DNA of 54,724 bases from Paulinella micropora (Eukaryota; Cercozoa; Imbricatea; Euglyphida). Numbering within the stretch: position 1 is the first letter of the stretch; each line of letters starts with the position of its first letter. Shown here in pieces: positions 1-11,813 of this stretch. The position numbers and the translations under genes are program-made. The stretch covers positions 229,666 through 284,389 of the forward strand of contig BJOX01000160.1 in the NCBI GenBank assembly GCA_009731375.1. The letters are read 5' to 3'. The notes below the pieces were generated by a model. It was given only the letters and a program-made list of their open reading frames with translations, did no database searches and had not been told where the DNA came from.

Positions 1-48
<48 letters not shown>
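1..48. repeat. Poly(G) run at window start
   Basis: An unbroken run of G occupies the first 48 bases. Similar C runs flank the N gap near 33.7 kb and precede the gap near 35.3 kb, so this is probably an assembly edge or unresolved homopolymer rather than biology. Confidence 0.85.
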
Positions 49-150
49 CGGTTGGAGTGAATGAGAAGGCACAGCAGAAAGAGAGACACAGTTAGCTATC
101 TTGGTATTATGCGGATTCGATTCTGCTTGTTCATCTATTCTCACATCATT

Positions 151-699
151 CTACGCTTCAGATTTGAACATTTTGTAAAAGGTATCCAGAGTGATCTCAT
201 TCTGGTTGAACCCAGCCATCATATTGTCCAATTCTTGTTCCGACATCTTCTCTCCAAGGTTCATCATGACGTGACGAAACTCTCCTCCAGAAATGGTGCC
301 ACTGCCGTCAGTGTCAAACACCTAACACAGGCAATGCATCAAAGGCAAAAACCAGTTGAAACATGACTCACATTAAATGATTCTTTGAGCTCCGACTGGG
401 AAGGCACACCGCCTTCCTTTGACTTTGCTGTTGCAACTAAGCCTTGGACAGTAGCGAAATCCACAAACTCGGTGTCACCGACACTTTTTTCGAGCTCCTG
501 TACCGTGGCTTCAGCTGGATTCATACCGATTGATCTGAGAAATGTCCCAATCTGACTGCATTGAATCTTTCCATCCTCATCCTGCAGACAAGCCATATTT
601 TCGCAAATTTCTTGAAAATATGTAAACGGGACAATAAGCAATCAAACGACGTACCCAATCAAAGAGAGTAAACACCTCTTTAACCTTCTCGTCAGACAT
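151..699 (-). CDS. EF-hand protein, myosin essential light chain / calmodulin-like
   Basis: Three exons on the minus strand, 655-699, 372-581 and 151-321, join in frame to 141 residues beginning [10 protein letters not shown] and ending FKSEA. The introns are 582-654 (73 bp) and 322-371 (50 bp), both GT-AG. EF-hand 1 is a near-canonical loop (DWDEDGKI) split by the first intron; its position 12 is Gln rather than Glu. EF-hand 3 is canonical ([12 protein letters not shown]). EF-hands 2 and 4 have lost their acidic ligands. This pattern, the short linker and the length fit myosin essential light chains or calmodulin-like regulators that bind IQ motifs, so a cytoskeletal role is inferred. The start is the first ATG of the open exon. 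The microsatellite begins about 120 bp upstream of it, leaving little room for a normal promoter. A calmodulin-like protein that is not a myosin chain remains possible. Confidence 0.85.
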
Positions 700-817
700 G
701 CTTGTTTGGTTGTCACTCTGCAAGCAGAGAAACCGCTTCTGTGCTACACGCAGGAAACAACGGCATTTGTCAACATCAGCAAGGGAACGCAATTCTTTTT
801 GCATCGCAACACAACAA

Positions 818-825
818 GGAGTATG

Positions 826-857
<32 letters not shown>

Positions 858-964
858 TGTATGTATGTATGTATGTATGTTTGTATGTATGTATGTATGT
901 ATGTATGTATGTATGTATGTATGCATCGCAACACAACTGTATATGTATGTATGTATGTATGTAC

Positions 965-995
<31 letters not shown>

Positions 996-1440
996 TGTAT
1001 GTATGTTTGTATGTATGTATGTATGTATGTATGTATGTATGTATGTATGTATGCATCGCAACACAACAAGGAGTAGTATGTTGTATATGTATGTATGTAT
1101 GTATGTATGTGTGTATGTGTGTATGTATGTATGACATATGTATGTATGTATGAGTCTTGTATGTATGTATGTATGTATGTATGTATGTATGTATGTATGT
1201 ATGTATGTGTGTGTATGTATGTATGCATGTATTTATGTATGTATGTATGTATGAGATCTTGTATGTATGTATGTACATATGTATATATGTATGTATGTAT
1301 GTACATTGTATGTATGTATGTACATATGTATGTATGTATGTATGTACATATGTATGTATGTATGTTATGTATGTATGTATGTACATATGTATGTATGTAT
1401 GTATGTATGCACAAATGTATGTGCATACATATGTATGTAC

Positions 1441-1471
<31 letters not shown>

Positions 1472-2257
1472 TGTATTTATGCATGTATGTATGCATGCAT
1501 ACATACCATACATACATGCATACATACATACATACATACATACATACATACATAAACACACATACATACATACATACATACATACATACATACATACATG
1601 CATACATACATACATACATACATACATGCATGCATGCATACATGTATGTATGTATGGTATGTATGTATGACATATGCATGTATGTATGTATGTATGTATG
1701 TGAGACTCACCGCCCTCTACGTATGTATGTATGTACATATGTTACATACATGTATGTACATATGTTTCTATATGATGTACATATGTGCATATGTGTGTAT
1801 GTATGTATGTTTGTATGTATGTATGTATGTATGTATGTATGTACGTACGTACGTACGTTGTGTACGTACGTACGTACGTACGCGTACGTGTATGTATGTA
1901 TGTATGTATGTATGTATGTATGATACATACATACACATACATACACATACATACATACACATACATACAAACACACACATACATACAAACATACATACAA
2001 ACATACATACAAACATACATACAAACATACATACATACATACATACATTACATTACATTACATACATTACATACATTACATACATTACGTATGTATGTAT
2101 GTATGTAATGTATGTATGTATGTATGTTTGTATGTATGTGTATGTATGCATGCATGCATGTATGCATGCATGCATGCATGCAGGCATGCATGTATGCATG
2201 CATGTATGTATGTATGTATGTAATGTAATGTTATGTATGTAATATTACGTGTGTATG

Positions 2258-2288
<31 letters not shown>

Positions 2289-2319
2289 TGTAATGTATGT
2301 ATGTATGTATGTATGTATG

Positions 2320-2351
<32 letters not shown>

Positions 2352-2567
2352 TGTATGTATGTATGTTATGCATGTATGTAATGTAATGTAATGTAATGTA
2401 ATGTATGTAATGTATGTATGTATGTATGTATGTATATAATGTATGTAATGTATGTAATGTTAGGTATGTATATGTATGTATATGTATGTATGTATGTATG
2501 TAATAATGTAATAATGTAATGTAATGTAATGTAATGTAATGTATGTAATGTAATGTATGTATGTATG

Positions 2568-2598
<31 letters not shown>

Positions 2599-2619
2599 TG
2601 TTATGTATGAAATGTTATG

Positions 2620-2650
<31 letters not shown>

Positions 2651-3319
2651 TGTTATGTATGTACTGTTATGTATGTATGTATGTTTGTATGTATGTATGT
2701 ATGTATGTATGTATATGTATTTATGTATATATGTATGTATTATGTAATGTATATATGTAATGTATGCATGTCATGTATGCAATGTAAATGTAATGTAAAT
2801 GTAATGTAATGTAATGTAATGTAATGTAATGTTATGTTATGTTATGTAATGTTATGTGTTATGTTATGTTATGTTATGTTATGAGTTATATTATGTTATG
2901 TTTATGTTTATTTTTATGTTATGTTATGTTATGTTATGTTATGTATGTTATGTATGTTATGTTATGCTATGCTATGCTATGCTATGTTATGTTATGTTAT
3001 GTTATGTTATGTTATGTTATATTATGTTATGTTATGTTATGTTATGCTATGTATGTATGTATGTATGTATGTATTATGTATGAGTTGTGTCTATGTATGT
3101 ATGTATGTATGTATGTATGTATGTATGTATGTATGTATGTATGTACATTGTATGTATGTATGTATGTATGTATGTATGTATGTATGAGTTGTGTGTGTAT
3201 GTATGTATGTATGTATGTATGTATGTATGTATGCTATGTATGTATGTATGTATGTATGTATGTATGTATGCATGCATGCATGCATGCATGCATGTATGTA
3301 TGTATGTATGTATGTATGT

Positions 3320-3350
<31 letters not shown>

Positions 3351-3357
3351 ATGTATG

Positions 3358-3394
<37 letters not shown>

Positions 3395-3633
3395 TGTATG
3401 TATGACATACACATACATACACATACATACACATACATACATACATACATACATAACATACATAACATACATAACATACATAACATACATAACATACATA
3501 ACATGCATAATATACATAACATACGTAACATACGTAACATACGTAACATACGTAACATGCATAACATACATAACATACATTACATACATTACATACATTA
3601 CATACATTACATACATTACATACATTACATACA

Positions 3634-3664
<31 letters not shown>

Positions 3665-4129
3665 CATACATACAATGTACGTATGTATGTATGTATGTAT
3701 GTATGTATGTTTTGAGATGAAGAGACTCACATAGTCCTTCCGCCCTCTACGAGAAAAACACTCACAGCTTACGCTCTCTCAAGTTGTGCACATGTGAAAC
3801 ATATGAATTACCTGTACATTGTGATCTGGCGTGAAATTTTTGCGCGAGAAATTAATTTGAAGATGAGATAGAATGTATCTGAGGTGGGTAGGTTTGTAAA
3901 TGTAAAGGGATGTAAGGAGGCGGAGCGAGAGATGTATGTATGTATGCATGCATGTATGTATGTATGTATGTATGTATGTATGTGTGTATGTGTATGTATG
4001 TATGTATGTATGTATGTATGTATGTATGTATGTATGTATATATGTGTATGTATGTATGTATGTATGTATGTATGTATGTACATATGTATGTATGTAGCTG
4101 TATGTAGGTTTGTAGATGTATGTACACAC

Positions 4130-4160
<31 letters not shown>

Positions 4161-6300
4161 TGTACATATGTATGTATGTATGTTATGTTATGTTATGTTA
4201 TGTTATTTTATGTTATGTTATGTTCTTTTCTGTTCTGTTCTGTTCTGTTCTGTTCTGTTCTGTCTGTCTGTCTGTCTGTCTGTATATATGTATGTATGTA
4301 TGCATGTATGTATGTATTTATGTATTTATGTATGTATGTATGTATGTATGTATGTACATATGTACATATGTATGTATGTATGTGTGTATGTATGTATTGT
4401 ATGTATTGTATGTATTGTATGTATTGTATGTATTGTATGTATTGTATGTATTGTATTGTATTGTATCGTATTGTATTGCTTGTATGTATGTATGTATTGT
4501 ATTGTATTGTATTGTATTCTATTCTATTGTATTGTATTGTATTGTATTGTACTGTACTGTACTGTACTGTACTGTACTGTACTGCACTGCACTGTACTGT
4601 ACTGTACTGTATTGTATTGTATTGTACTGTACTGTACTATACTGTACTGTATTGTATTTTATTGTATTGTATCGTATCGTATCGTACCGTACCGTACCGT
4701 ACCGTACCGTACCGTACCGTACCGTATCGTATCGTATCGTATCGTATCGTATCGTATCGTTTCGTTTCGTTTCGTATCGTATCGTGTATCGGATCGGATC
4801 GTATCGTATCGTATCGTATCGTATCGTATCGTATTGTATGCATGTATGCATGTATGTATGTATGTATGTATGTATGCTATGTATGTATTCAATGTATGTG
4901 TGTATGTATTGTGAGTAATGTATGTATTGTATGTGTGTATGTATGTATGTATGTATATGCATGTATGCATGTATGCATGTATGTATGTATGTATGTATGT
5001 TTTAAGATGGAGTGACTCACACATATGCATGTATGTATGTATGTATGTAGTATGTATGTAGTATATATGTAGTATGTATGTATCTATGTTTGTTTGTATG
5101 TATGTATGTATGTATGTATGCATGTATGTATGTATGTATATGTATTTATAAGTATGTATGTATGTATGTATGCATGTATGCATGTATGTATGTATGTATG
5201 TATGTATGTATTTATGTTATGTTATGTTATTTTATGTCATGTTATGTTGTTTTAATATGTATGTATGTAATGTAATGTAATGTAATGTTTGTTATGTTAT
5301 GTTATGTTATGTTATGTTATGTTGTGTTGTGTTGTGTTATGTTATGTTATGTTATGTTATGTATGTTTTAAGATTGAGAGACTCACATTGTCCCCCCGCC
5401 CTCGTATGTATGTATGTATGTATGTATTTATAGTATGTATGGTATGTATGTATGTATGTATGTATGTATGTATGTATGTACGTACGTACGTACGACGTAC
5501 GTACGTTTGTATGTATGTATGTATGTATGTATGTATGTATGTATGTATGTATGTATGTATGTATCTATGTATGTATGTATGTATGTGTGTGTGTGTATGT
5601 ATGTATGTATGTATGTATGTATGTACGTATGTATGTATGTATGTATGTATGTAAGTAAGTATGTAAGTAAGTAAGTAAGTAAGTATGTATGTATGTATGT
5701 ATGTATCTATGTATGTATGTATGTTATGTATGTTATGTTTGTATGTATGTAATGTCTGTTAGTCTGTTATGTATGTCTGTATGTCTGTATGTCTGTATGT
5801 ATGTATCTTATGTATCTTATGTATGTTATGCATGTTATGTATGTTATGCATATGTATGCATCATGCATGCTTGCATTCATGAATTCCATGCATGAAATGC
5901 ATGCACGCGTGCATGCATGGAATGCGCATGCATGTATGTATGTATGTATGTATGTATGTATGTATGCATGTATGCATGTATGTATGTACGTATGTATGTA
6001 TGAATGCATATATGCATATATGCATGTATGTATGTATGTATGTATGTATTCATGCATGTATGTATGCATGGTATGTATGGTATGTATGGTATGTATGGTA
6101 TGTATGTATGTATGTATGTAGGTATGCATGTATGTACATACATACATACATGCAGACATACATACAGACATACATACATACATACATACATACATACATA
6201 CTTATGCATACACTACATACATACACTACATATATAGATACATACACTACATAAATACATACATACATACATAAATACATACATGCACATACATACATGT
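818..6300. repeat. Giant ATGT/ACAT microsatellite block with variant sub-arrays
   Basis: Nearly 5.5 kb of tetranucleotide repeat, mostly TATG on the plus strand, switching to CATA at about 1495-1640, 1925-2090, 3405-3675 and 6135-6290. The switches create long self-complementary stretches. Embedded variants include GCAT runs, TAATG, TTATG, TTGTA and other pentamers, and ACGT blocks (about 1840-1890 and 5478-5510). The long open frames here (MYVC, HTYI, IVSY repeats) come from the repeat and are not genes. A unique island of about 220 bp at 3712-3935 and short relics near 1701, 5000 and 5365 interrupt it. Confidence 0.95.
4182..4835. repeat. Succession of pentanucleotide arrays
   Basis: Within the microsatellite block, pentamer arrays follow one another: TTATG, then TTCTG, a short CTGT run, GTATT (4395-4545), GTACT (4547-4615), mixed GTATT/GTACT, GTATC, GTACC (4683-4722), GTATC again, GTTTC, and finally GTATC with GGATC. 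Each array differs from its neighbour by one base of the unit, as expected if point mutations spread by repeated slippage. Confidence 0.9.
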
Positions 6301-6639
6301 GTATGTGTGCGAGTAATCGTTGCTTTGTAGGGCCTGGTGGGCGCGCAAGGCTTCAAGACAAGTCTTCAAAGAGATGAATCGGTTCACTGGCCTGACCTGG
6401 CAGAAAACAGCTATCTGCGTTGCTTAGGTCTGCCTTCGAAAGAGACGACCTGTTCATCGAGTTTCAGCCGCCTCGCAGTGTCCCGATCGGTCTCCGCATT
6501 TGCTATCGATGCCACCGCTCGCGCATGCTGTGCTATAGATGAGATCAGAAAAACCGACAATGATCCCGTTCTCAGCATGGTCATAGCAATTTCCAGCTGC
6601 AGTGACTGTGCAATCCTTGCTTTCGGCGCGGTTGCTGTC

Positions 6640-7910
6640 AGGGAGTAAGCTGTCTGGACCTCAAGAGAAAACATAACGAGCAAATCGAGAAGTACCGTCT
6701 TCAATTCTCCAAAACCAGCACTCAAGGTGTGTGCCTGCTGGTCCACGTGGTCTGCGGGCACGTGCTCGTTGCTTGCGCAGAGTTGGAAGGCCATCGGAAA
6801 AAAGTGTACGCAGTGGCTTGGAACTGCAAGGGCGATAAGTTGGCCTCGGGATCGCACGATACACATGTAGCTGTAGCTTGGTGGTTTGGATGGCGTAGGG
6901 CATGTCTGTGCACTGCTTAGGTGGGTGTGTGGAATGTGGACCACAGCGGACCCAAGGTGCGTCCACAGGCTAGTCTGTTGTCCTTAGCCCTTCCCTGTGC
7001 ACAGCTGGAGATCATGTTGAGGGGTCACACGGATGCGGTCAACGCGCTCGTGTGGTCCACCAAGCAGCCAGGTTCCGCCGTTTGCCTGCATGTCCCTGCA
7101 CTGGTTGGCCGGTCCACAGCACGTGCTCGTCCATAGGGCACCTAGCTTCCGTCAGCGACTCCAGCCTGCGCGTGTGGGTCCCTTTGCTTGCCTTGAGCAG
7201 CCCACACACCAACGCTGTCTTTAGGACACAAGAGCCAGAAAAGCCATGGCACGCCTACCATGTGAGCACAGCATTAACAGCACCTGGAGCCCCGATGGCC
7301 TGTACATAGCGGTCGGCAACAAAAAAGATGTTGTCAGGTACCCAGGCGGTCGAATTGCGTCCGATCATCCGACACTTATCTCTGCGTGCTCTGTTTTTGC
7401 TGTGAATGCAGCATTGTGGACTCTCGGACGTGGACCGTGGTAAAGCAGAACAGATTCCACCGCGAGGTGAGCACCCCCTTTCCCTTCCCCGGGGCCCGCC
7501 CACGTCTGGCTGCTTTGTGGCTCCGGTGGCAACGGTGCAGGTTAACGAGATGATGTGGCACCCCAACATGCAGTACTTCCTGTGCGGCACGTACGACGGT
7601 GCTCATTGCATCGCTTGGCTGTGAACACGACATGAGGTGTGCAGGGAGTGGACAAGGGTTTCTGGAGGTCTACAGCTTTCCTGACTTTAAGCTCATCCAC
7701 CAACTCAAGGCATGACACTGGAGAACTTGATAGAAATTAGGTGAATAGGTAGCTAGGTGGACAGCTAGATAGCTAGACAGGTAGGTAGGTACATAAGTGG
7801 ATGGATGGATGGATGCATGGATGGATGAATGGATGGACGGATAGTGTTTTATCTAGGTGCGTCGCATAGCCTATTGCCATAGGCGTTCTACCAGGAGGGA
7901 TCCTAGGCTC

Positions 7911-7983
<73 letters not shown>

Positions 7984-8705
7984 GGTTAGGTTAGGTTAGG
8001 TTAGGTTACGTTACGTTACCTTAGGCTAGGTTACGTTATCTTAGGCTAGGTTTAAATTAGGTTAGGTTAGGTTAGGTTAGGTTAGGTTCGGTTCGGTTCG
8101 GTCAGGTTAGGGTAGGTTATTAGGTTAGGTTAGGTTGGGTTAGGTAAGGTTAGGTTATTAGGTTAGGTTATTAGGTGAGATTATTAGGTTAGGTTTTTAG
8201 GGTATGTTATTAGGGTATGTTATTAGGTTAGGTTATTAGGCTAGGTTGTAAGGCTAGGTTATAGGTTATTAGGTTAGGTTATTAGGTTAGGTTATTAGGT
8301 TAGGCTATTAGGTTAGGCTATTAGGTTAGGCTATTAGGTTAGGCTAATAGGTTAGGCTAATAGGATAGGCTATTAGGTTAGGTTATTAGGTTAGGTCATT
8401 AGGGTGAGGTCATTAGGTTAGGTTAGTTTATTAGGTCAGGTCAGGTTAGGTTAGGCTAGGTTAGGTTAGGTTAGGTTATTAGGTTAGGTTAGGTTAGACC
8501 AGAGTAGAGTAGAGTAGATTAGATTATATCAGATTAGATTAGATTAGATTAGATTAGATTAGATTAGATTAGATTAGATTAATTGAATTAAATTAACTGA
8601 GGTGGATAGATAAGCTAGAAAGTTATGTAGGTTGGTAGATAGATATTTTCTAACCTAGATATCTAGATGGATTGGTAGATAGGTCGATTGATTGATGAAT
8701 GAGTG

Positions 8706-8799
<94 letters not shown>

Positions 8800-8854
8800 G
8801 AGATAGATGGATGGATAGATGGATGGATGGAATAGATAGATGGGTAGATAGATG

Positions 8855-8916
<62 letters not shown>

Positions 8917-9673
8917 TAGGTAGGTAGGTAGCTGCATTCGCCAGCCCTTTCATAGGCTCCGGCACTTGATCGGCCTCTCCTTGTTTGTGCTGTGCTCAGG
9001 CCAACAATAGCTCCTGCCAAAGTATCGCAGTAGGCTCCGGCACTTGATCGGCCACTCCTTGTTTGTGCTGTGCTCAGGCCAACAATGGCTCCTGCCAAAG
9101 TATCGCAGTATCGCCCGACTGCAAATATTTCGCCACGGGAGGCTCTGATGCTCTTGTGGTTGATCTTTGTTGGCTAGATGTGACGTTCATGAAACATGTG
9201 TTTGGTTTGAGACGTTATGGGACATGAACGAACTGGCTCCTGTGCGTTCTTACACGCATAGTAGTGCCATGATCCGGAGTGTCAGCTTCTCTCATGAAGG
9301 TAGCCTGTCAACATCAGCTGGCGGCGTCGGGCAGAGTACACTTACGCTGTGTAGGCACCTTCCTCGCAAGTGGCTCAGAGGATGGCAGCATTTGCATCGT
9401 CCGTCCTTGAGCACCTCGTACTTGCCTAAATTCCCTGCTTGGCCATGTATGCTGTAGTATGAAGCATCGACAGCGTCGCTGATCCACAAGATTGACTGCC
9501 CAGCAACAGGAATTGCATCGCTATGTTTCAACACCAAGAACAATCTCTTAGCATTCGCGCTGGAGCGGGACCGGAATCTAGAGCGTGAAGCGCGGGACCG
9601 CAACGAGGCCCCGCGCGATGAGTTCCGTCGCAGTTTGTTTGTCACTGGGTTTGTCGGCTCCGACCGACGATGA
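6640..9673 (+). CDS. WD40-repeat protein, THO complex subunit 3 (THOC3/TEX1)-like
   Basis: Spliced exons give a WD40 propeller that follows THOC3 motif by motif. THOC3 is a subunit of the THO/TREX complex, which couples transcription to mRNA export in the nucleus. Exons: (about 6640)-6726, 6781-6866, 6921-6956, 7005-7071, 7137-7177, 7225-7337, 7412-7466, 7541-7590, 7637-7709, 9078-9158, 9212-9299, 9355-9398, 9458-9673; every junction keeps frame. Landmarks are [90 protein letters not shown] and [13 protein letters not shown], ending GFVGSDRR. Introns are 46-74 bp except the ninth resolved here (7710-9077, 1368 bp), which is filled with repeats and appears to use a GC donor. The 5' end is unresolved: the frame is open back to about 6640 without a clear ATG, so one or more exons probably lie upstream. 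The C-terminus carries a charged Arg/Glu stretch. Confidence 0.85.
7710..9077 (+). repeat. Repeat-filled intron: GATA, TTAGG-type and ATTAG arrays
   Basis: The large THOC3-like intron holds GGAT repeats (about 7797-7840), GATA (7911-7981), then about 500 bp of GGTTA/TTAGG-type pentamers with variants such as ATTAGG and GGCTA (7982-8500), AGATT pentamers (about 8515-8580) and more GATA (8705-8915). TTAGG is the telomere unit of arthropods and some other eukaryotes. Here it lies inside a gene, so it is an interstitial array. Confidence 0.9.
8954..9107 (+). repeat. Tandem duplication of an intron acceptor and exon start
   Basis: About 77 bp containing the intron's 3' end (GTGCTGTGCTCAG) and the first 30 nt or so of the next exon occur twice in direct tandem. 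In the upstream copy the exon frame soon meets a TGA. The downstream copy reads on into the WD40 sequence, so the second acceptor at 9077 is the one that gives the protein. Confidence 0.85.
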
Positions 9674-9719
9674 TCCCTGCTTCGGTTCCCAGCATCTCTG
9701 CTGTCCTAGGTCAGACTCA

Positions 9720-10270
9720 TGACCTTGAGCGATTCACTCCCTTGGCAGGAGAAACTCGCAAGCCTAGGATGGTCTGGTCGGAGTTTGATCCAAGTGTTTT
9801 GATCAGAACACTCAAAAAGGGGGCGGATGGCATAATCTCCATATTACTTGTCGATCTTCATCATTTCCGGCATTTTGCCCATCACCTCGTTGGCCTTTAT
9901 CATATCGCCATACGCAATCAACCCCCACTGGAAAACGTTTCTCATTCTCCATGGAACAGAAAAGTATACATTCCTTCGTTGCTCGTGAAAAGGAACCATT
10001 TTGCATTCCAGACTAGTCCTTTTCAAAGCTTACCAACACGCCACACCATCAAGTTTCCCTGATGCATGAACAAACTCGTTCGATGTGAGAATAGGCGGCA
10101 CTCGCTCTCTTCTCATTCTCGATAACAGCATTCATATCAAGCAAGGATTCAAAACGTACAGAGGGTTTGCTAGCTTGGGTAATAATAGTCTCTTGACTCT
10201 TCTGATCAGTTGGTATAATCAGAGCGTCGGGTACGGTCTCTGCTGACCCTGCTCATCGGCCTCTTCAATA
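9720..10270 (-). pseudogene. Possible minus-strand gene fragment, product unknown
   Basis: Two minus-strand stretches look protein-like. About 10080-10250 reads ALIIPTDQKSQETIITQA and onward without a stop. 9844-10026 contains YFSVPWRMRNVFQWGLIAYGD. They lie in different frames, with a stop-containing segment between that could be an intron or decay. No recognised domain. It would end close to the THOC3-like stop, giving convergent orientation. It may also be chance or a retroelement relic. Confidence 0.25.
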
Positions 10271-10726
10271 GATTCAATGCAACCTTTTCTTTCAGTCCTT
10301 ACTTTCACCTAAGCAGGCTCGTGCCAACTTTCGATCTTTCAGCCTCTCGTATAGGTTCCGTCTTGCCTCTCGCGCTGTGCAGTGGTGAGTCGAACGATTA
10401 GCCAACACTCAGTCACTTTCTGTCTGTTTATTTCCCCTAATTATGTTTTTCTTTCAGTCCCTTCTCTGCCATTCTATTGTTTTTTCCATCTCTTTCCCTT
10501 CAAAGTTTCCTCCCCCCTATTACTCACCCTTTTCCTTCTTCTTCCTACAGTCTCAGTTCTCCCTTGAGTCGCCACCTGATTTTACATACGTTAACCCTCT
10601 TCCTCTTCCCTTTTATCCCTGCAAAATGCAAATATTCTTGATTAATTGCTCGCTGTTTCAGTGGAAAAGAAATGCTGATTGGAGGCACTAGCTACTAGAC
10701 TTTCCTGCTGGACCAGGCTGGACCTG
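10271..10726. other. No gene seen; pyrimidine-rich intergenic DNA
   Basis: CT-rich sequence, especially 10410-10625, with no convincing exon on either strand. Confidence 0.5.
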
Positions 10727-10915
10727 GTTGTTAGGTGATAGAATCCATAGTAACTAGTATTACCTGTATTTAGCCGGGTTATGCGGCTAGATCCTATATA
10801 AAAATAATTAATACCTATTTCCTCATGTGGACCGAACTGTATATCTGCCCCCATATTATTGTTTCGTTCGTCATTACCCACCACTTATTATTTACATCCG
10901 TTTCCGTATGTCTAA
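10727..10915 (+). repeat. LTR-like sequence, copy 1
   Basis: Begins TGTTAGGTGATAGA and shares ordered blocks with 11338-11530: the TGTTAGG start, GTATTTA followed by GGTTATGCGG, and TGTGGACCGA then TATATCTGC. A TATATAAA box lies between the blocks. This looks like a solo LTR of a copia family distinct from the element at 11.56 kb. The right boundary is uncertain. Confidence 0.45.
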
Positions 10916-11337
10916 GAGCAGGCTAGTTCACTCACATCTTGGTGGAGGGTGTGGTGAACCTCTCAACCTGAGTCTCTCTAGCACCGTCCCTGTCTTCCTG
11001 CAATCCTTTTCTCACATCCAAATGCTTGAGTTCACTCGCGTCTTTCTGCTTTTTCTCTCAATATTCTGAACGCTGAGACCGCTTCCAAGTCTGTGCAAGG
11101 AATGGAAACTGTTTTCTGTTCGTGAGGCGCTTCCTGATGCTAAGCTTTGCTTAGGAAGTTGACTAAGTAGATAATCCTATTATTAATAATGTAACAGGCG
11201 TTTACTGTAGTTTATTAGAGAGAGAGTGATCATCAGTAGTGACACGACTACTATAATGTGAATTACTGATCTGGGGTGGCAATGGTGGCACCAATGCCAT
11301 TACACTGTGTGTTTAGCTATTTGTTAAAAGTGAATAC

Positions 11338-11556
11338 TGTTAGGTAATAGATCGATAGCAAGAGACAGTAACTAATATCTCCATGTATTTAAACTGGTTA
11401 TGCGGTTACTGATATCCCGTACTAGTCAGAACAATCGTTGCCATTCAATCTTTGTGGACCGAGCGGGTATATATATCTGCACCACAAAGTAAGTCAAGTT
11501 ATTGTAACAGGAACAGCGCTACTCTGACACTTATTCTTCACTCAACTGGAGAGTGG
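11338..11556 (+). repeat. LTR-like sequence, copy 2
   Basis: A diverged relative of 10727-10915 with the same order of blocks (TGTTAGG, GGTTATGCGG, TGTGGACCGA). The 15-kb copia element is inserted at its downstream edge, so it could be an older LTR used as the landing site. The 250 bp before it shows no feature. Confidence 0.4.
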
Positions 11557-11561
11557 CAGAC

Positions 11562-11748
11562 TGTTAGACTTATTAATATAATTAACCGGATAGTCAGTAT
11601 GTGCCAGCATATGTAATTTGTGTCGTTAGAGCCATTACGTATGTCCGGCCTAGTATATAATTGTGCCGTCCCTTGGCGCCCTTTTCTCAATAAAGTATCT
11701 ACTGTAGGACATAGCAAGTATACTGCAGACTATTAAGTTAGTCTCACA
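11562..11748 (+). repeat. 5' LTR of the copia element
   Basis: 187 bp, TGTTAG...CTCACA. It contains TATATAA near 11654 and AATAAAG near 11690, so promoter and polyadenylation signals lie in the usual LTR order. Paired with 26427-26613. Confidence 0.92.
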
Positions 11749-11762
11749 TGTTATAGAGCTTT
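11749..11762 (+). promoter_or_regulatory. Putative primer-binding site
   Basis: TGTTATAGAGCTTTG directly follows the LTR and resembles the TGGTATCAGAGC half-tRNA primer site common in copia elements (initiator Met tRNA). Assignment is by position and similarity only. Confidence 0.5.
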
Positions 11763-11813
11763 GTAGCGTGAACGTTAGGTCTAGTAGACTTTATTCACTT
11801 ATTACGTACTATC

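Noticed and set aside
1-48. A telomere or G-quadruplex element
   Set aside because: A pure G run at a contig edge, with similar C runs at assembly gaps, is more likely technical.
700-6300. Dozens of long open frames (MYVC, HTYI, IVSYR repeats) on both strands
   Set aside because: They come from tetra- and pentanucleotide repeats whose unit length leaves all frames open; no non-repeat protein sequence is present.
6411-6944. 177-codon minus-strand frame overlapping the THOC3-like gene
   Set aside because: It lies opposite well-supported WD40 exons and shows no domain; GC-rich antisense frames are often open by chance. Its upstream part (before 6640) could still hold an exon on either strand.
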